This document shows positions 34,205 through 42,178 of a DNA stretch of 64,000 nt, piece by piece. The notes under the pieces were generated by a model. It was not told where the DNA came from. It worked only from the letters and a program-made list of their open reading frames with translations, and ran no database searches. Positions within the stretch are counted from its first letter, which is position 1, and every line of letters starts with the position of its first letter. A program made the translations under genes and the position numbers. This DNA is from JBAZMA01 sp041649995 (GTDB lineage: Bacteria > Omnitrophota > Gorgyraeia > Velamenicoccales > Velamenicoccaceae). The stretch is taken from positions 1 through 64,000 of the forward strand of contig JBAZMA010000004.1 of NCBI GenBank assembly GCA_041649995.1, written 5' to 3'.

Positions 34205-34695
34205 TGCGTCTGTGCGTCTTGTCCGATACGCATATCCCGGACAGGGGCGAAAATGTTCCGGACCAGCTTCTGAGGGAAATCAAGGCATCCGACTTAGTCA
34301 TCCACGCCGGCGATTTTACCTCTCTGGATTTTTATCAACAACTCAGAAAACTCAAACCCCTGAAGGCCGTCCTGGGCAACATGGATTCCATGGAATTAAG
34401 GCCTTATCTCAAAAACAAGGAATTTTTCAGGGTCCTGAATTTCAAGATCGGCCTGATCCACGGACAGGGACAGCCGGACAGGATCACGGATCATCTCCGG
34501 GAATCCTTTGACGAGCAGCCCGACATCATCATCTTCGGGCATTCCCATCAACCCTGCCAGGAACAGAAGGGACCGACCCTTTTTTTTAACCCGGGCAGCG
34601 CCACAGACAAGATCTTCGCGCCCTACAATTCCTACGGCATCCTGGAGATCAGCCCTCAGGGCATCCAGGCGAGAATCGAAAGGATCAGGGAATGA
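34204..34695 (+). CDS. YfcE/MJ0936-family metallophosphoesterase
   Basis: A 163-residue calcineurin-type phosphodiesterase. The metal motifs are in order: SDTHIPD, HAGDFTS, LGNMDS, LIHGQGQ and FGHSHQP. Family members hydrolyse model phosphodiesters and some act on cyclic nucleotides; the natural substrate is unknown. The ATG overlaps the end of the ATPase gene; the stop overlaps the HIT gene by 4 nt. Confidence 0.88.
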   Translation: MRLCVLSDTHIPDRGENVPDQLLREIKASDLVIHAGDFTSLDFYQQLRKLKPLKAVLGNMDSMELRPYLKNKEFFRVLNFKIGLIHGQGQPDRITDHLRESFDEQPDIIIFGHSHQPCQEQKGPTLFFNPGSATDKIFAPYNSYGILEISPQGIQARIERIRE

Positions 34696-35168
34696 AAAGG
34701 CTTTGGGCCCCCTGGCGGATGGCTTATATCACGGACAAAAAAACAAAGGGTTGCCTTTTCTGCCGTATTCGCCGGTCCCGCCAGGACAGGAAAAATTTTG
34801 TTTTTTTGCGCACGCAACACAGCCTCGCCGTCCTGAATCTTTACCCCTACAATAACGGACACTTGATGGTCGCCCCTTTGCGTCATGTCAGGTCCTTGAG
34901 CCTGCTGCCGGAGCCCGAGCTCCTGGATCTGATGCGGTGCCTGAAAAAATGCCAGGTCCTCCTGACAAGAATCCTCAAGCCCCAGGGATTCAATATCGGT
35001 GTTAACGAAGGCACGATGGCCGGGGCGGGAATCGAAGACCATCTCCATATCCATCTGGTGCCGCGCTGGAGAGGAGACGTGAATTTCATGCCCGTCGTCG
35101 CCTCAACGAAAATCATTTCCCAATCGCTGGAATCCTTATACGGGGAACTCAAAAAATCATGCCGTTGA
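34692..35168 (+). CDS. HIT family hydrolase (AP4A phosphorylase-like)
   Basis: A 158-residue HIT protein. The histidine triad is HLHIHLVPRW and the N-terminus has a zinc-type CLFCRI motif. The MAYI and GHLMVAPLRH motifs match the ATP adenylyltransferase/AP4A phosphorylase-like branch. It may clear dinucleoside polyphosphates. Overlaps dgt by 10 nt. Confidence 0.88.
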   Translation: MKRLWAPWRMAYITDKKTKGCLFCRIRRSRQDRKNFVFLRTQHSLAVLNLYPYNNGHLMVAPLRHVRSLSLLPEPELLDLMRCLKKCQVLLTRILKPQGFNIGVNEGTMAGAGIEDHLHIHLVPRWRGDVNFMPVVASTKIISQSLESLYGELKKSCR

Positions 35169-36310
35169 ATATCCATGAAATCGAAGAAAGACTTTTGGCG
35201 CCCTACGCTTCCAAATCGAAAGAATCGAAGGGACGGCGCTATCCGGAACCTGAACACACCTACCGCAGCCCCTACCAGCGGGACCGCGACCGGATTATCC
35301 ACAGCATCGCTTTCCGAAGGCTGGAATACAAGACCCAGGTATTCGTCAACCACGAAGGGGATGATTACCGGACCCGCCTGACGCATTCCCTGGAAGTCGC
35401 GCAGATCGCCAGGACCATTGCCAAGGCCCTGAAACTCAATGAAGAGCTGACGGAAGCCCTGGCCCTGGCGCACGACCTTGGCCATACGCCGTTCGGCCAC
35501 GCGGGCGAAGACACGCTGAAAAAACTGATGAAGGACCATGGAGGCTTCAACCATAACCTGCATTCCCTCAAAATCGTCGACAAACTGGAAGACCGTTATC
35601 CCGGCTTCCCGGGGCTCAATCTCACATGGGAAACGAGGGAGGGAATCGCCAAGCACACGACGTCTTTTGACAAATCTCGCATCCCCGAGGACTTGGAGCC
35701 CCGTTCCCAACCCTCCCTCGAGGCGCAAATAGTTGACACGGCGGATGAAATCGCTTATGATAATCATGACCTTGACGACGGTTTAGCGTCGGGTTTAATC
35801 CGTGAAAAGGCCCTTGAGTCGGTGGACGTCTGGAGGCGGACAAAAGAGGGAATTGAACGGCGTTATCCGTCCATTGAAAATCCGAAGAAAAAGTACCAGA
35901 TCATCCGCAGCCTGATCGCGCTTTTGGTCGATGACGTCATCCGGGAATCCACCCGGCGGCTGGAACGCGCAGGGATCAAAAACACAAGAGAGGTCCGCAG
36001 ACACCGCGGCCGGTTGATCGACTTCAGCGACGACGTCAAAAAACAGAGGCGGCCGCTGAGAATCTTCCTCAAAAAAGAACTCTATAGCCATTACAGGGTC
36101 AAGAGGATGTCGGACAAGGCCCACAGGTTCATCGAGGAAATTTTCCGGGCCTATATCCATAACACGGCCATGCTTCCCTCGGAATATCAGAATAAGATCA
36201 AAAAGAAACAAGATTCCTACGAAGTCATCTGTAATTACATCGCAGGCATGACGGACCGGTTCGCGCTCGATGAGCACAAAAAGTTATTTAACCCTTACGA
36301 AAAAGTATAA
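35159..36310 (+). CDS. dgt: Deoxyguanosinetriphosphate triphosphohydrolase-like protein
   Basis: A 383-residue HD-domain dNTPase. RDRDRIIHSIAFRRLEYKTQVF and RTRLTHSLEVAQIARTIAK start the fold; HDLGHTPFGHAGE is the HD pair; DTADEIAYDNHDL the second metal region. It would remove triphosphate from dNTPs. Its end overlaps the next gene by 41 nt. Length matches the bacterial Dgt type 2 subfamily (about 380). Confidence 0.9.
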   Translation: MPLNIHEIEERLLAPYASKSKESKGRRYPEPEHTYRSPYQRDRDRIIHSIAFRRLEYKTQVFVNHEGDDYRTRLTHSLEVAQIARTIAKALKLNEELTEALALAHDLGHTPFGHAGEDTLKKLMKDHGGFNHNLHSLKIVDKLEDRYPGFPGLNLTWETREGIAKHTTSFDKSRIPEDLEPRSQPSLEAQIVDTADEIAYDNHDLDDGLASGLIREKALESVDVWRRTKEGIERRYPSIENPKKKYQIIRSLIALLVDDVIRESTRRLERAGIKNTREVRRHRGRLIDFSDDVKKQRRPLRIFLKKELYSHYRVKRMSDKAHRFIEEIFRAYIHNTAMLPSEYQNKIKKKQDSYEVICNYIAGMTDRFALDEHKKLFNPYEKV

Positions 36311-37352
36311 GGCCCTCATTTCGGCCCTGCATTCCATTTACCGCCTGATCAACACCACCTATGATCTGACGGACCTGGCGAGCCGTCTGACAAAACTCCT
36401 GTCGCAGATCTTCAAAGCCGACAGCTGCACCTTCGTCCTCCTGTCGCCTTCGAAAAACAGCAAAACCGTTTCCATCCGCTGTTCCATCATCAACAACAAA
36501 CGTTTTGTCTCCAATAAAAAAACTCCCATCAAAAGCAATCTTGAGCAAAGGCTGGTCGAGACCAGCTCGGCGATCAAGAAAGAAGATATCCTGGCCGTCC
36601 CGCTGATCAGCGAGGATGTCATCGGATACATCATCATCAGGCGCAACAAGAAAACCCGCCGCAAGGAAGGGAATTTCGACTATTTCGATTTTGAGACCCT
36701 GATGACCCTCTCCGGCCAAATCGTCATGGCCATCAAGAACCTTCAGCTTTATTTGGAACAGGAAAAGATGGTCATGGGGACCATCAAATCCCTGGTGACG
36801 GTCCTGGATTCAAAGGTGCCTGCGGCCTATGCCCACACCCCGTATTTTTCACGCCTGGTCAAGGCCCTGGCCGAAGAAATGCATCTCAACAAGAGGGAAA
36901 TCGACAGCCTGAAATACGCCAGCATGCTGCACGACGCCGGCAAGGTCAACATCCCCACGGAAATCCTTACCAAGACGTCCCATTTAACGGGAGAGGAATA
37001 CGATATCGTCAAACGCCACCCGATCAAAAGCGCCGAGATCATCAAACACGTCCAGATCCTCAAACCCGTGATCCCCATCATCCTGCATCACCATGAAAAA
37101 TTCGACGGCTCCGGATATCCTTCGCATCTGAAAAAAAGCCAGATCCCGGCGGGCGCGCGCGTCATGTCGGTCGCCGACGCCTTTGACGCCATGGTCTACG
37201 GAAGGCCCTACAGGGAGCGCGTTTCGGTCAAAGACGCGCTGGAGGAGATCCGCAACAATAGCGGCACCCAATTCGATCCGATGATCGTCAAATGTCTCAT
37301 CAAGATCATTCATAACAAAAAGTTAAAAAAGTACTTGAATTTAACGCAGTAA
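36270..37352 (+). CDS. GAF and HD-GYP domain protein
   Basis: A 360-residue protein with an N-terminal GAF-like sensor (about 25-160) and a C-terminal HD-GYP phosphodiesterase domain (about 185-350). Key motifs are MLHDAGKVNIP and HHHEKFDGSGYP, with VADAFDAMVYGRPYR. HD-GYP enzymes degrade cyclic-di-GMP. The start lies inside dgt. An upstream Lys-rich stretch precedes GAF. It is the only c-di-GMP-degrading candidate here. Confidence 0.88.
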   Translation: MSTKSYLTLTKKYKALISALHSIYRLINTTYDLTDLASRLTKLLSQIFKADSCTFVLLSPSKNSKTVSIRCSIINNKRFVSNKKTPIKSNLEQRLVETSSAIKKEDILAVPLISEDVIGYIIIRRNKKTRRKEGNFDYFDFETLMTLSGQIVMAIKNLQLYLEQEKMVMGTIKSLVTVLDSKVPAAYAHTPYFSRLVKALAEEMHLNKREIDSLKYASMLHDAGKVNIPTEILTKTSHLTGEEYDIVKRHPIKSAEIIKHVQILKPVIPIILHHHEKFDGSGYPSHLKKSQIPAGARVMSVADAFDAMVYGRPYRERVSVKDALEEIRNNSGTQFDPMIVKCLIKIIHNKKLKKYLNLTQ

Positions 37353-37362
37353 AAATTATAAT
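37335..37362 (+). promoter_or_regulatory. Promoter of SPOR gene, near-leaderless
   Basis: TTGAAT at 37335-37340, 16-bp spacer and perfect TATAAT at 37357-37362, 8 nt before the ATG at 37371. No ribosome site. Confidence 0.7.
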
Positions 37363-37370
37363 AGTCAGAC

Positions 37371-37967
37371 ATGATGAACGCCAATTCCCGCGGCCAGCAG
37401 ATTGAATTTGACGTTTTCCCCAAACAAGAAAAATCAGATTATTCATATCTGTCGGGTATAAAAGAAGATACGAACCGCGGTTCGTCTTCGGTCAACCTTG
37501 TTCTTTCTTCACAAAGCGTCATCATACTTTTTATCTGTATCTTTCTTCTTTTGATCGCCAGCTTTACGCTGGGCGTAGAAAAGGGCAAACTGCTGGGGGC
37601 CCCCGGTCCGGCGGCCGCTGTCCGTCTCGAACGCCAGACCCAGGCGCCGGAGATAGCGCCGGCTCAGAACTTGGCCGCGCTCAAGCCTGCCGCCCAGACC
37701 GTGACAGAGACCCAAAAACCGGAGGCAGCAGCGGTCAAGCCGGAGATCCTTTCCGGTTATGTGATCCAGGTCGCGTCGTTAAAGAGCGAAGACGCGGCCA
37801 GGGGTTTAGCACAGACCCTTGACAAAAAAGGAATTCCTTCTTTTGTCAAGGCTTCGGGAAAGTATTCGACCGTCCTTGCGGGGACTTTTGCCAGCAGGGA
37901 GGAAGCGCAGGGGAAACTCAAGGAATTGAAAAAAACCTACTCGGACTGTTACATCAAAAAAATCTAA
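37371..37967 (+). CDS. SPOR domain membrane protein
   Basis: A 198-residue protein with a cytosolic N-terminus, one membrane helix (about 45-65, VIILFICIFLLLIAS), an Ala/Pro/Glu-rich linker and a C-terminal SPOR domain (about 120-198, SGYVIQVASLKSEDAA). SPOR binds denuded peptidoglycan and brings proteins to the septum. ATG-ATG start at 37371 or 37374; the -10 box lies 8 nt upstream. Related in place to the PVC small basic protein gene 6 nt downstream. Confidence 0.85.
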   Translation: MMNANSRGQQIEFDVFPKQEKSDYSYLSGIKEDTNRGSSSVNLVLSSQSVIILFICIFLLLIASFTLGVEKGKLLGAPGPAAAVRLERQTQAPEIAPAQNLAALKPAAQTVTETQKPEAAAVKPEILSGYVIQVASLKSEDAARGLAQTLDKKGIPSFVKASGKYSTVLAGTFASREEAQGKLKELKKTYSDCYIKKI

Positions 37968-37973
37968 AAAAAT

Positions 37974-38243
37974 ATGTCTATTCATCCATCACTGGGAGCA
38001 GCGGTTAAAGGCAAGCAGGCAAAATCTGTCCTCAAGAGGTCTGAAAAAATCAAATATCTTTTGCACAAAGGCCTTTGGAAAGAAGACAGCAAAGTGTTCG
38101 GCATGCCGAAAATCAAGGCCGTCCGTATCAAGATCAAGAAGGAAAAGGCGGCTGAGAAACCGGCGGAAGAAGGGGCCGCGGCCACCTCAGCCGCAGCCGC
38201 GCCTGCTGCCGACCAAAAAGCCAAAGCGTCCGCGAAGAAATAG
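37974..38243 (+). CDS. PVC small basic protein (TIGR04137 type) with Ala/Lys tail
   Basis: An 89-residue basic protein. Residues 1-55 (MSIHPSLGAAVKGKQ, VLKRSEKIKYLLHKGLW, KVFGMPKIKAVRIK) match the small basic signature protein restricted to Planctomycetes, Verrucomicrobia, Chlamydiae and relatives, proposed to bind nucleic acid. The remaining residues are a low-complexity Ala/Glu/Lys tail that I do not know from shorter relatives. Six nt separate it from the SPOR gene, so both share a promoter. It is the key lineage marker of the window. Confidence 0.85.
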   Translation: MSIHPSLGAAVKGKQAKSVLKRSEKIKYLLHKGLWKEDSKVFGMPKIKAVRIKIKKEKAAEKPAEEGAAATSAAAAPAADQKAKASAKK

Positions 38244-38361
38244 CCTCTTCTCATTCCCGCGCGCCTCATCCATCGCCTGCCTTTAACGCAAAACACAGCG
38301 ATGTCGTCTCTTGTTTCTCTGTCTTCAAGGTTTATTTTATTGAAGGAGAAAAACGAACCTT

Positions 38362-38967
38362 ATGGGAATTCTGATTGCGCTGGCTGTATTTTTTTCAGCC
38401 ATCATTGTCCATGAGTTCAGCCACGCGTTCGTAGCCAGCCTGCGGGGAGACCAGACGGCGGCCCGCAGCGGACGCCTGACCCTCAATCCGCTGGCCCACA
38501 TAGATCCTTTCGGAACCCTTCTTTTACCCGTCCTTCTGATCCTGCTGAATTCCCCCGTCCTTTTTGGATGGGCCAAACCCGTGCCTATAAACTTTTCGGG
38601 ATTACGCAACCCCAGAAGAGACATGATCTGGGTAGGCCTGGCAGGGCCCGCGGCCAACATTATCCTGGCGGCCCTGGCCACGCTTCTTTTGAAAACCGGG
38701 CTCAAAGACATCCCGGGCCTTTCGCAGGTCATCGGGTCCGTCATCCTTTTTAATGTCGTATTGGCTGTCTTCAACCTGGTCCCCATTCCGCCGCTGGACG
38801 GTTCAAGGATCCTCATGGGCCTGTTGCCCGTGCCCCTGGCCATCCGGCTGGCCTCCATAGAACGATATGGATTTATCATCCTGTTTGCGCTAATATATCT
38901 GGGGTTTTTCAACGGAATCATCTGGCCGGTTGTCGCCTGGGTCATTTACCTTTTAAGCCTTCTATGA
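38362..38967 (+). CDS. Site-2 protease family protein (M50)
   Basis: A 201-residue membrane metalloprotease with about five helices. The metal motif is HEFSHAF (HExxH) at residues about 17-23; the third ligand is in FNLVPIPPLDGSRI (NxxPxxPLDG). Substrate unknown; the family cleaves membrane-embedded proteins. GAAGGAGAA precedes the ATG and forms part of a CTTCAA/TTGAAG hairpin. Overlaps aroB by 4 nt. Confidence 0.9.
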   Translation: MGILIALAVFFSAIIVHEFSHAFVASLRGDQTAARSGRLTLNPLAHIDPFGTLLLPVLLILLNSPVLFGWAKPVPINFSGLRNPRRDMIWVGLAGPAANIILAALATLLLKTGLKDIPGLSQVIGSVILFNVVLAVFNLVPIPPLDGSRILMGLLPVPLAIRLASIERYGFIILFALIYLGFFNGIIWPVVAWVIYLLSLL

Positions 38968-40055
38968 AAACAATCTCTATCCGTTTGCAGCAAGGCCTTT
39001 GCAGGATCCATATCGGAAAAAACATCCTGGGTTCCCTGGGCAGGCTTTGTCAAAGCGCTTCCTTAGGGCCGCACGCCGTCGTGGTCACAACGCCCCCCAT
39101 CAAAAAACTGTTCTCAAGTGCCGTTGAAAAAAGCCTCCGGCCGGTTTGCGCGCACGTCGTGACGGTCCCGGATACGGAAAAAAGCAAAAGCGCCTCTATG
39201 GCCATGAGCCTCATCAAAAAGATCACGCCTCTGGATAAGGGCAGGGGATTGTTTCTGGTGGCCCTGGGGGGAGGGGTTGTCGGTGACCTGACGGGTTTTG
39301 TGGCCTCCATCTACAAAAGGGGAGTGCCCTACCTGCAGATCCCCACGACGCTTTTGGCGCAGATCGATTCCTCTATCGGAGGGAAAACAGCGGTCGATAC
39401 GACTTTCGGAAAAAATCTTGTGGGGGCTTTTTACCAGCCCAGATTTGTCCTCTCGGACATCAAGCTCTTGTCTTCTCTGCCGGTCAAAGAACTGCGGTCC
39501 GGCCTGGCGGAGGCCGTCAAATATGGTCTGATCAAAGACCCGGCCTTGTTCACGCTGATCTCAAAAAACGCGCGCCGGCTCCTGAAACCGGACTCAGAAA
39601 TCCTCGAAACCCTTGTCAGGCGATGCGCCGAAATCAAGGCGAAAGTCGTCCGTCTCGATGAGTTCGATAAAAAAGATGTCCGCATCGTCCTGAATTTCGG
39701 CCATACGGTCGGCCACGCGGTGGAAGCCGCTTCCCGTTTTCAATTGTCTCACGGAGAAGGTGTGAGCATCGGCATGGCGTGCGCCTGCGAAATATCCGAA
39801 AGGCTCGGCTGGCTCAAACCCGAGACCAGGGAGCAGGCGATTTCCCTGCTTGAGACCATAGGCCTGCCGACGAGAATCCCGAAAAACCTGCTTCGGGGAA
39901 CTCACCAGGCGCTGGTCCATGATAAAAAATTTCTTGCGGGGAAAAACAGGTTTGTGCTGCTGGAGGATATCGGCCGGACGAAGATCGCTGAGAATATTCC
40001 GGGGGAACTCATACGGCAGGTCCTGCGGGCAAGGTCTATCTCGATCTCAAGATAA
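38964..40055 (+). CDS. aroB: 3-dehydroquinate synthase
   Basis: A 363-residue NAD-dependent enzyme converting DAHP to 3-dehydroquinate. Motifs: ALGGGVVGDLTGFVASIYKRG, TTLLAQIDSSIGGKTAVD, KNLVGAFYQP, ELRSGLAEAVKYGL and NFGHTVGHAVE with metal-binding His. The 3' end overlaps the convergent GspB-like gene by 20 nt. Confidence 0.95.
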   Translation: MKTISIRLQQGLCRIHIGKNILGSLGRLCQSASLGPHAVVVTTPPIKKLFSSAVEKSLRPVCAHVVTVPDTEKSKSASMAMSLIKKITPLDKGRGLFLVALGGGVVGDLTGFVASIYKRGVPYLQIPTTLLAQIDSSIGGKTAVDTTFGKNLVGAFYQPRFVLSDIKLLSSLPVKELRSGLAEAVKYGLIKDPALFTLISKNARRLLKPDSEILETLVRRCAEIKAKVVRLDEFDKKDVRIVLNFGHTVGHAVEAASRFQLSHGEGVSIGMACACEISERLGWLKPETREQAISLLETIGLPTRIPKNLLRGTHQALVHDKKFLAGKNRFVLLEDIGRTKIAENIPGELIRQVLRARSISISR

Positions 40056-40530
40056 ACGTCTGGCCTTCGTAACTCAATTCCACTTCATCGCTTCCTATCC
40101 GCTCGACAGTCGCTCCGGCTACGGTTCCGCCTTCCGGCACGACCTTGCCGTCAATCAATGCCAGGCTTCCTTCTTCACTGAACAATATCCCTGAAAGGAC
40201 AAGGGCGGGAGGCGTTCCGGCATAAACAGGCACCTCGGGCGCGCTGGCAGAGGAAACGACAGGCGCCGGTTTTGGAGGAGCGGGGACCGCAGCGTTCGAC
40301 TTCGCAACAGGCTTGGACGCAGGCGGCTTTACGGCCGCGGGCTGTTTCTTTCGGCCGGCCACAAACGCGAAGATTGCCGCCGCCAGGAAAAACCCGAACA
40401 CGGCCAAAATAACAAACATCCAGACCGTCCTGTCCGTCCTCATGCGCGCCAGAAAAGTTTTCCCGGCCGCGGCGGCAACTGGTTCGGCGCCCGGCTTTTC
40501 CTGCTCATTTTTCTCGAGGGGAGTTTCCAT
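40036..40530 (-). CDS. GspB-like type II secretion/pilus assembly protein
   Basis: A 164-residue protein with one membrane helix (about 38-60), a Pro/Ala/Lys-rich linker (62-105) and a C-terminal domain resembling T2SSB/GspB (ALVLSGILFSEEGSLALIDG, then TVERIGSDEVELSYEG and a beta end). GspB works with GspA in type II secretion assembly. Start METPLEKN at 40530; a longer frame has no support. A good promoter (TTTACA-16-TATAAT) lies 13 nt upstream of the start codon. No other secretion gene is nearby. Confidence 0.72.
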   Translation of the reverse strand: METPLEKNEQEKPGAEPVAAAAGKTFLARMRTDRTVWMFVILAVFGFFLAAAIFAFVAGRKKQPAAVKPPASKPVAKSNAAVPAPPKPAPVVSSASAPEVPVYAGTPPALVLSGILFSEEGSLALIDGKVVPEGGTVAGATVERIGSDEVELSYEGQTFILRSR

Positions 40531-40543
40531 AAGATTTGAAAAT

Positions 40544-40571
40544 ATTATATCACCCAAAAATCGTTTGTAAA
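40544..40571 (-). promoter_or_regulatory. Promoter of the GspB-like gene
   Basis: On the minus strand: TTTACA (40571-40566), 16-bp spacer, TATAAT (40549-40544). The start codon is 13 nt further. Confidence 0.75.
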
Positions 40572-40629
40572 GCGGGAAGTCCCTCAGAAAAACTGGCCCA
40601 TCTGCGGCGCGAACAGGGGGACAAACTGT

Positions 40630-40658
40630 TTGACACGGAAAATGGAGTATGATATCCT
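40630..40658 (+). promoter_or_regulatory. Promoter of first PilZ gene
   Basis: TTGACA at 40630-40635, 17-bp spacer, TATCCT at 40653-40658; AAGGGAGG then sits just before the ATG at 40681. Confidence 0.7.
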
Positions 40659-40680
40659 TAATGAGATTTAAGGGAGGCTC

Positions 40681-41031
40681 ATGGAATTTCCAGAAAAGCG
40701 CCAGGCTCAACGCATCCGCGTGAATCTCCCGGTAACCTTCGAACAGCTAGGAGGGGAGAGATATTCCGGCAGGACAGTGACCCGGGACTTAAGCGTCACC
40801 GGCCTGAGGATGAACATGTCCTCTTTTTTCCCCGCAGATACATCCTTCCTCCTGAAGCTGAATTTTCCCGAAATCAACAGGGTGATCGAAGGGCTTGCCA
40901 AGATCGTCTGGTCGCAAAGGATCTCCTTCTCCGACCAGTACCAGGCAGGCCTTCATTTTGCGGACATCAATCCTGTTTTTAAGAAATGGCTGGAAGAATA
41001 CGTCATAGTGAATGTGGCGCTTTCAAAATAG
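40681..41031 (+). CDS. PilZ domain protein
   Basis: A 116-residue single PilZ domain. The c-di-GMP binding signatures are the RxxxR-type QAQRIRVNLPV and the DLSVTGLRM (D/NxSxxG) motif. It may be a stand-alone receiver of cyclic-di-GMP. AAGGGAGG precedes the ATG. It has its own promoter and is followed by a small zinc protein and a second PilZ gene. Confidence 0.87.
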   Translation: MEFPEKRQAQRIRVNLPVTFEQLGGERYSGRTVTRDLSVTGLRMNMSSFFPADTSFLLKLNFPEINRVIEGLAKIVWSQRISFSDQYQAGLHFADINPVFKKWLEEYVIVNVALSK

Positions 41032-41061
41032 CGCCTGTGGCTAATCTAAGGAGGATCTTCA

Positions 41062-41211
41062 GTGGCAGACAAGGAATCCAAGAGGGTCAACTGCGGAAAA
41101 TGCAATAAACCCCTGAAAAAGATCAAACGGTATTACAGGAACGGCAAATATTATTGCCATAAGAAATGTTATACCGAGGCCCAGAAAAAAGTCGAACCTA
41201 AAGAAGCCTAA
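41062..41211 (+). CDS. 49-residue zinc-binding protein
   Basis: A small basic protein starting GTG (VADKESKRVNCGKCNKPL) with CGKC and, after about 17 residues, CHKKC, forming a likely four-Cys zinc site. AAGGAGGATCTTCA precedes the GTG. It lies between two PilZ genes 30 and 14 nt apart. I do not recognise a family. Too short for standard gene calls but ribosome site, codon use and zinc motif all support it. Confidence 0.72.
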   Translation: MADKESKRVNCGKCNKPLKKIKRYYRNGKYYCHKKCYTEAQKKVEPKEA

Positions 41212-41225
41212 CCCTAGAGCTCTTT

Positions 41226-41615
41226 ATGTCTCAAGACAGACGGCGCTACGCCAGGGCCGACAAAAATCTGGCCATCAAGATCAGGGACAAGGACGCTGAT
41301 TTCGTCACGGAAACAAAAAACATCAGCTGTCTGGGCGCTTATTGCGAAGTCGACGGTTATGTCCCCATCCTGACCAAGCTTAAGATCACCCTTCTCCTGC
41401 CGAAGTCCAGAAACCTCAAGGACCCCAAACATATCGCCTGCGAAGGCACGGTGGTTCGCGTCGAAAAATCTCCGGACCCGCTGGAAAACAACAAGTACAA
41501 CATCGGGATATACTTCAACCAGATCAACCGCTCGGACATGAAGATGATCGACCGTTATATCAAAAACTGCATGAACGAAGCTTCCAGAATACGCTCTCCC
41601 CGCATTCCCGCCTAA
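41226..41615 (+). CDS. PilZ domain protein
   Basis: A 129-residue PilZ domain protein. N-terminal DRRRYARADKNLAIKI provides the RxxxR motif, and KNISCLGAYCEV gives the NxSxxGA motif. The pattern GTVVRVEK and NIGIYFNQI fits the beta barrel end. Together with the first PilZ gene it makes a small cluster of predicted cyclic-di-GMP receivers. Confidence 0.87.
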   Translation: MSQDRRRYARADKNLAIKIRDKDADFVTETKNISCLGAYCEVDGYVPILTKLKITLLLPKSRNLKDPKHIACEGTVVRVEKSPDPLENNKYNIGIYFNQINRSDMKMIDRYIKNCMNEASRIRSPRIPA

Positions 41616-41620
41616 GGCGT

Positions 41621-42178
41621 ATGGGACACCCCTTAAGACCTCTTCCCGTCAAACTGTTCACCGGCCTCATCTCAAATGATACCGCTGTCCTCGAAAAAAC
41701 GCGGCGGCTCCTGATCAAAAGGTTCGGCCCTGTGGACCTGGAATCCCCTGTCTTTGACTTTTATCAAACGGATTATTATGACCGGGAAATGGGCAAGGGC
41801 CTGCGGCGGGTTTTTTTAAGTTTCAAAACCCTCAGGCGGGGGGAGGACTTGAGCGCGTTCAAGACCCTGACCAACACCCTTGAAAAAAAACTCGCCCGGT
41901 TCGAAGGCAGGACCGTCAATATTGATCCCGGTTATATCACTCTTTCCAAACTGGTCCTGGCCACCACCAAAAACCACGGCCACCGCCTCTATCTGAGGAG
42001 CGGTATCTTCGCGGAAGTCACGCTGCGGTTTCATAACGGGTCGTTCCAGGCGCAGCCCTGGACCTATCCGGACTACAGACAAGATTCCCATATCGCGTAC
42101 TTCAACCAGGCCCGGGAAGCCTACAAATGCCAGATCGAACATGACTACGGACCTGCCGAATTATATCGAAGCCTTTAA
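41621..42178 (+). CDS. DUF4416 family protein
   Basis: A 185-residue DUF4416 protein of unknown function, with VKLFTGLISNDTAVLEK, FDFYQTDYYDREMG, and NIDPGYITLSKLVLATTK. These conserved stretches and the length match the family. It overlaps the radical SAM gene by 38 nt, as is frequent for co-translated pairs. Confidence 0.83.
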   Translation: MGHPLRPLPVKLFTGLISNDTAVLEKTRRLLIKRFGPVDLESPVFDFYQTDYYDREMGKGLRRVFLSFKTLRRGEDLSAFKTLTNTLEKKLARFEGRTVNIDPGYITLSKLVLATTKNHGHRLYLRSGIFAEVTLRFHNGSFQAQPWTYPDYRQDSHIAYFNQAREAYKCQIEHDYGPAELYRSL

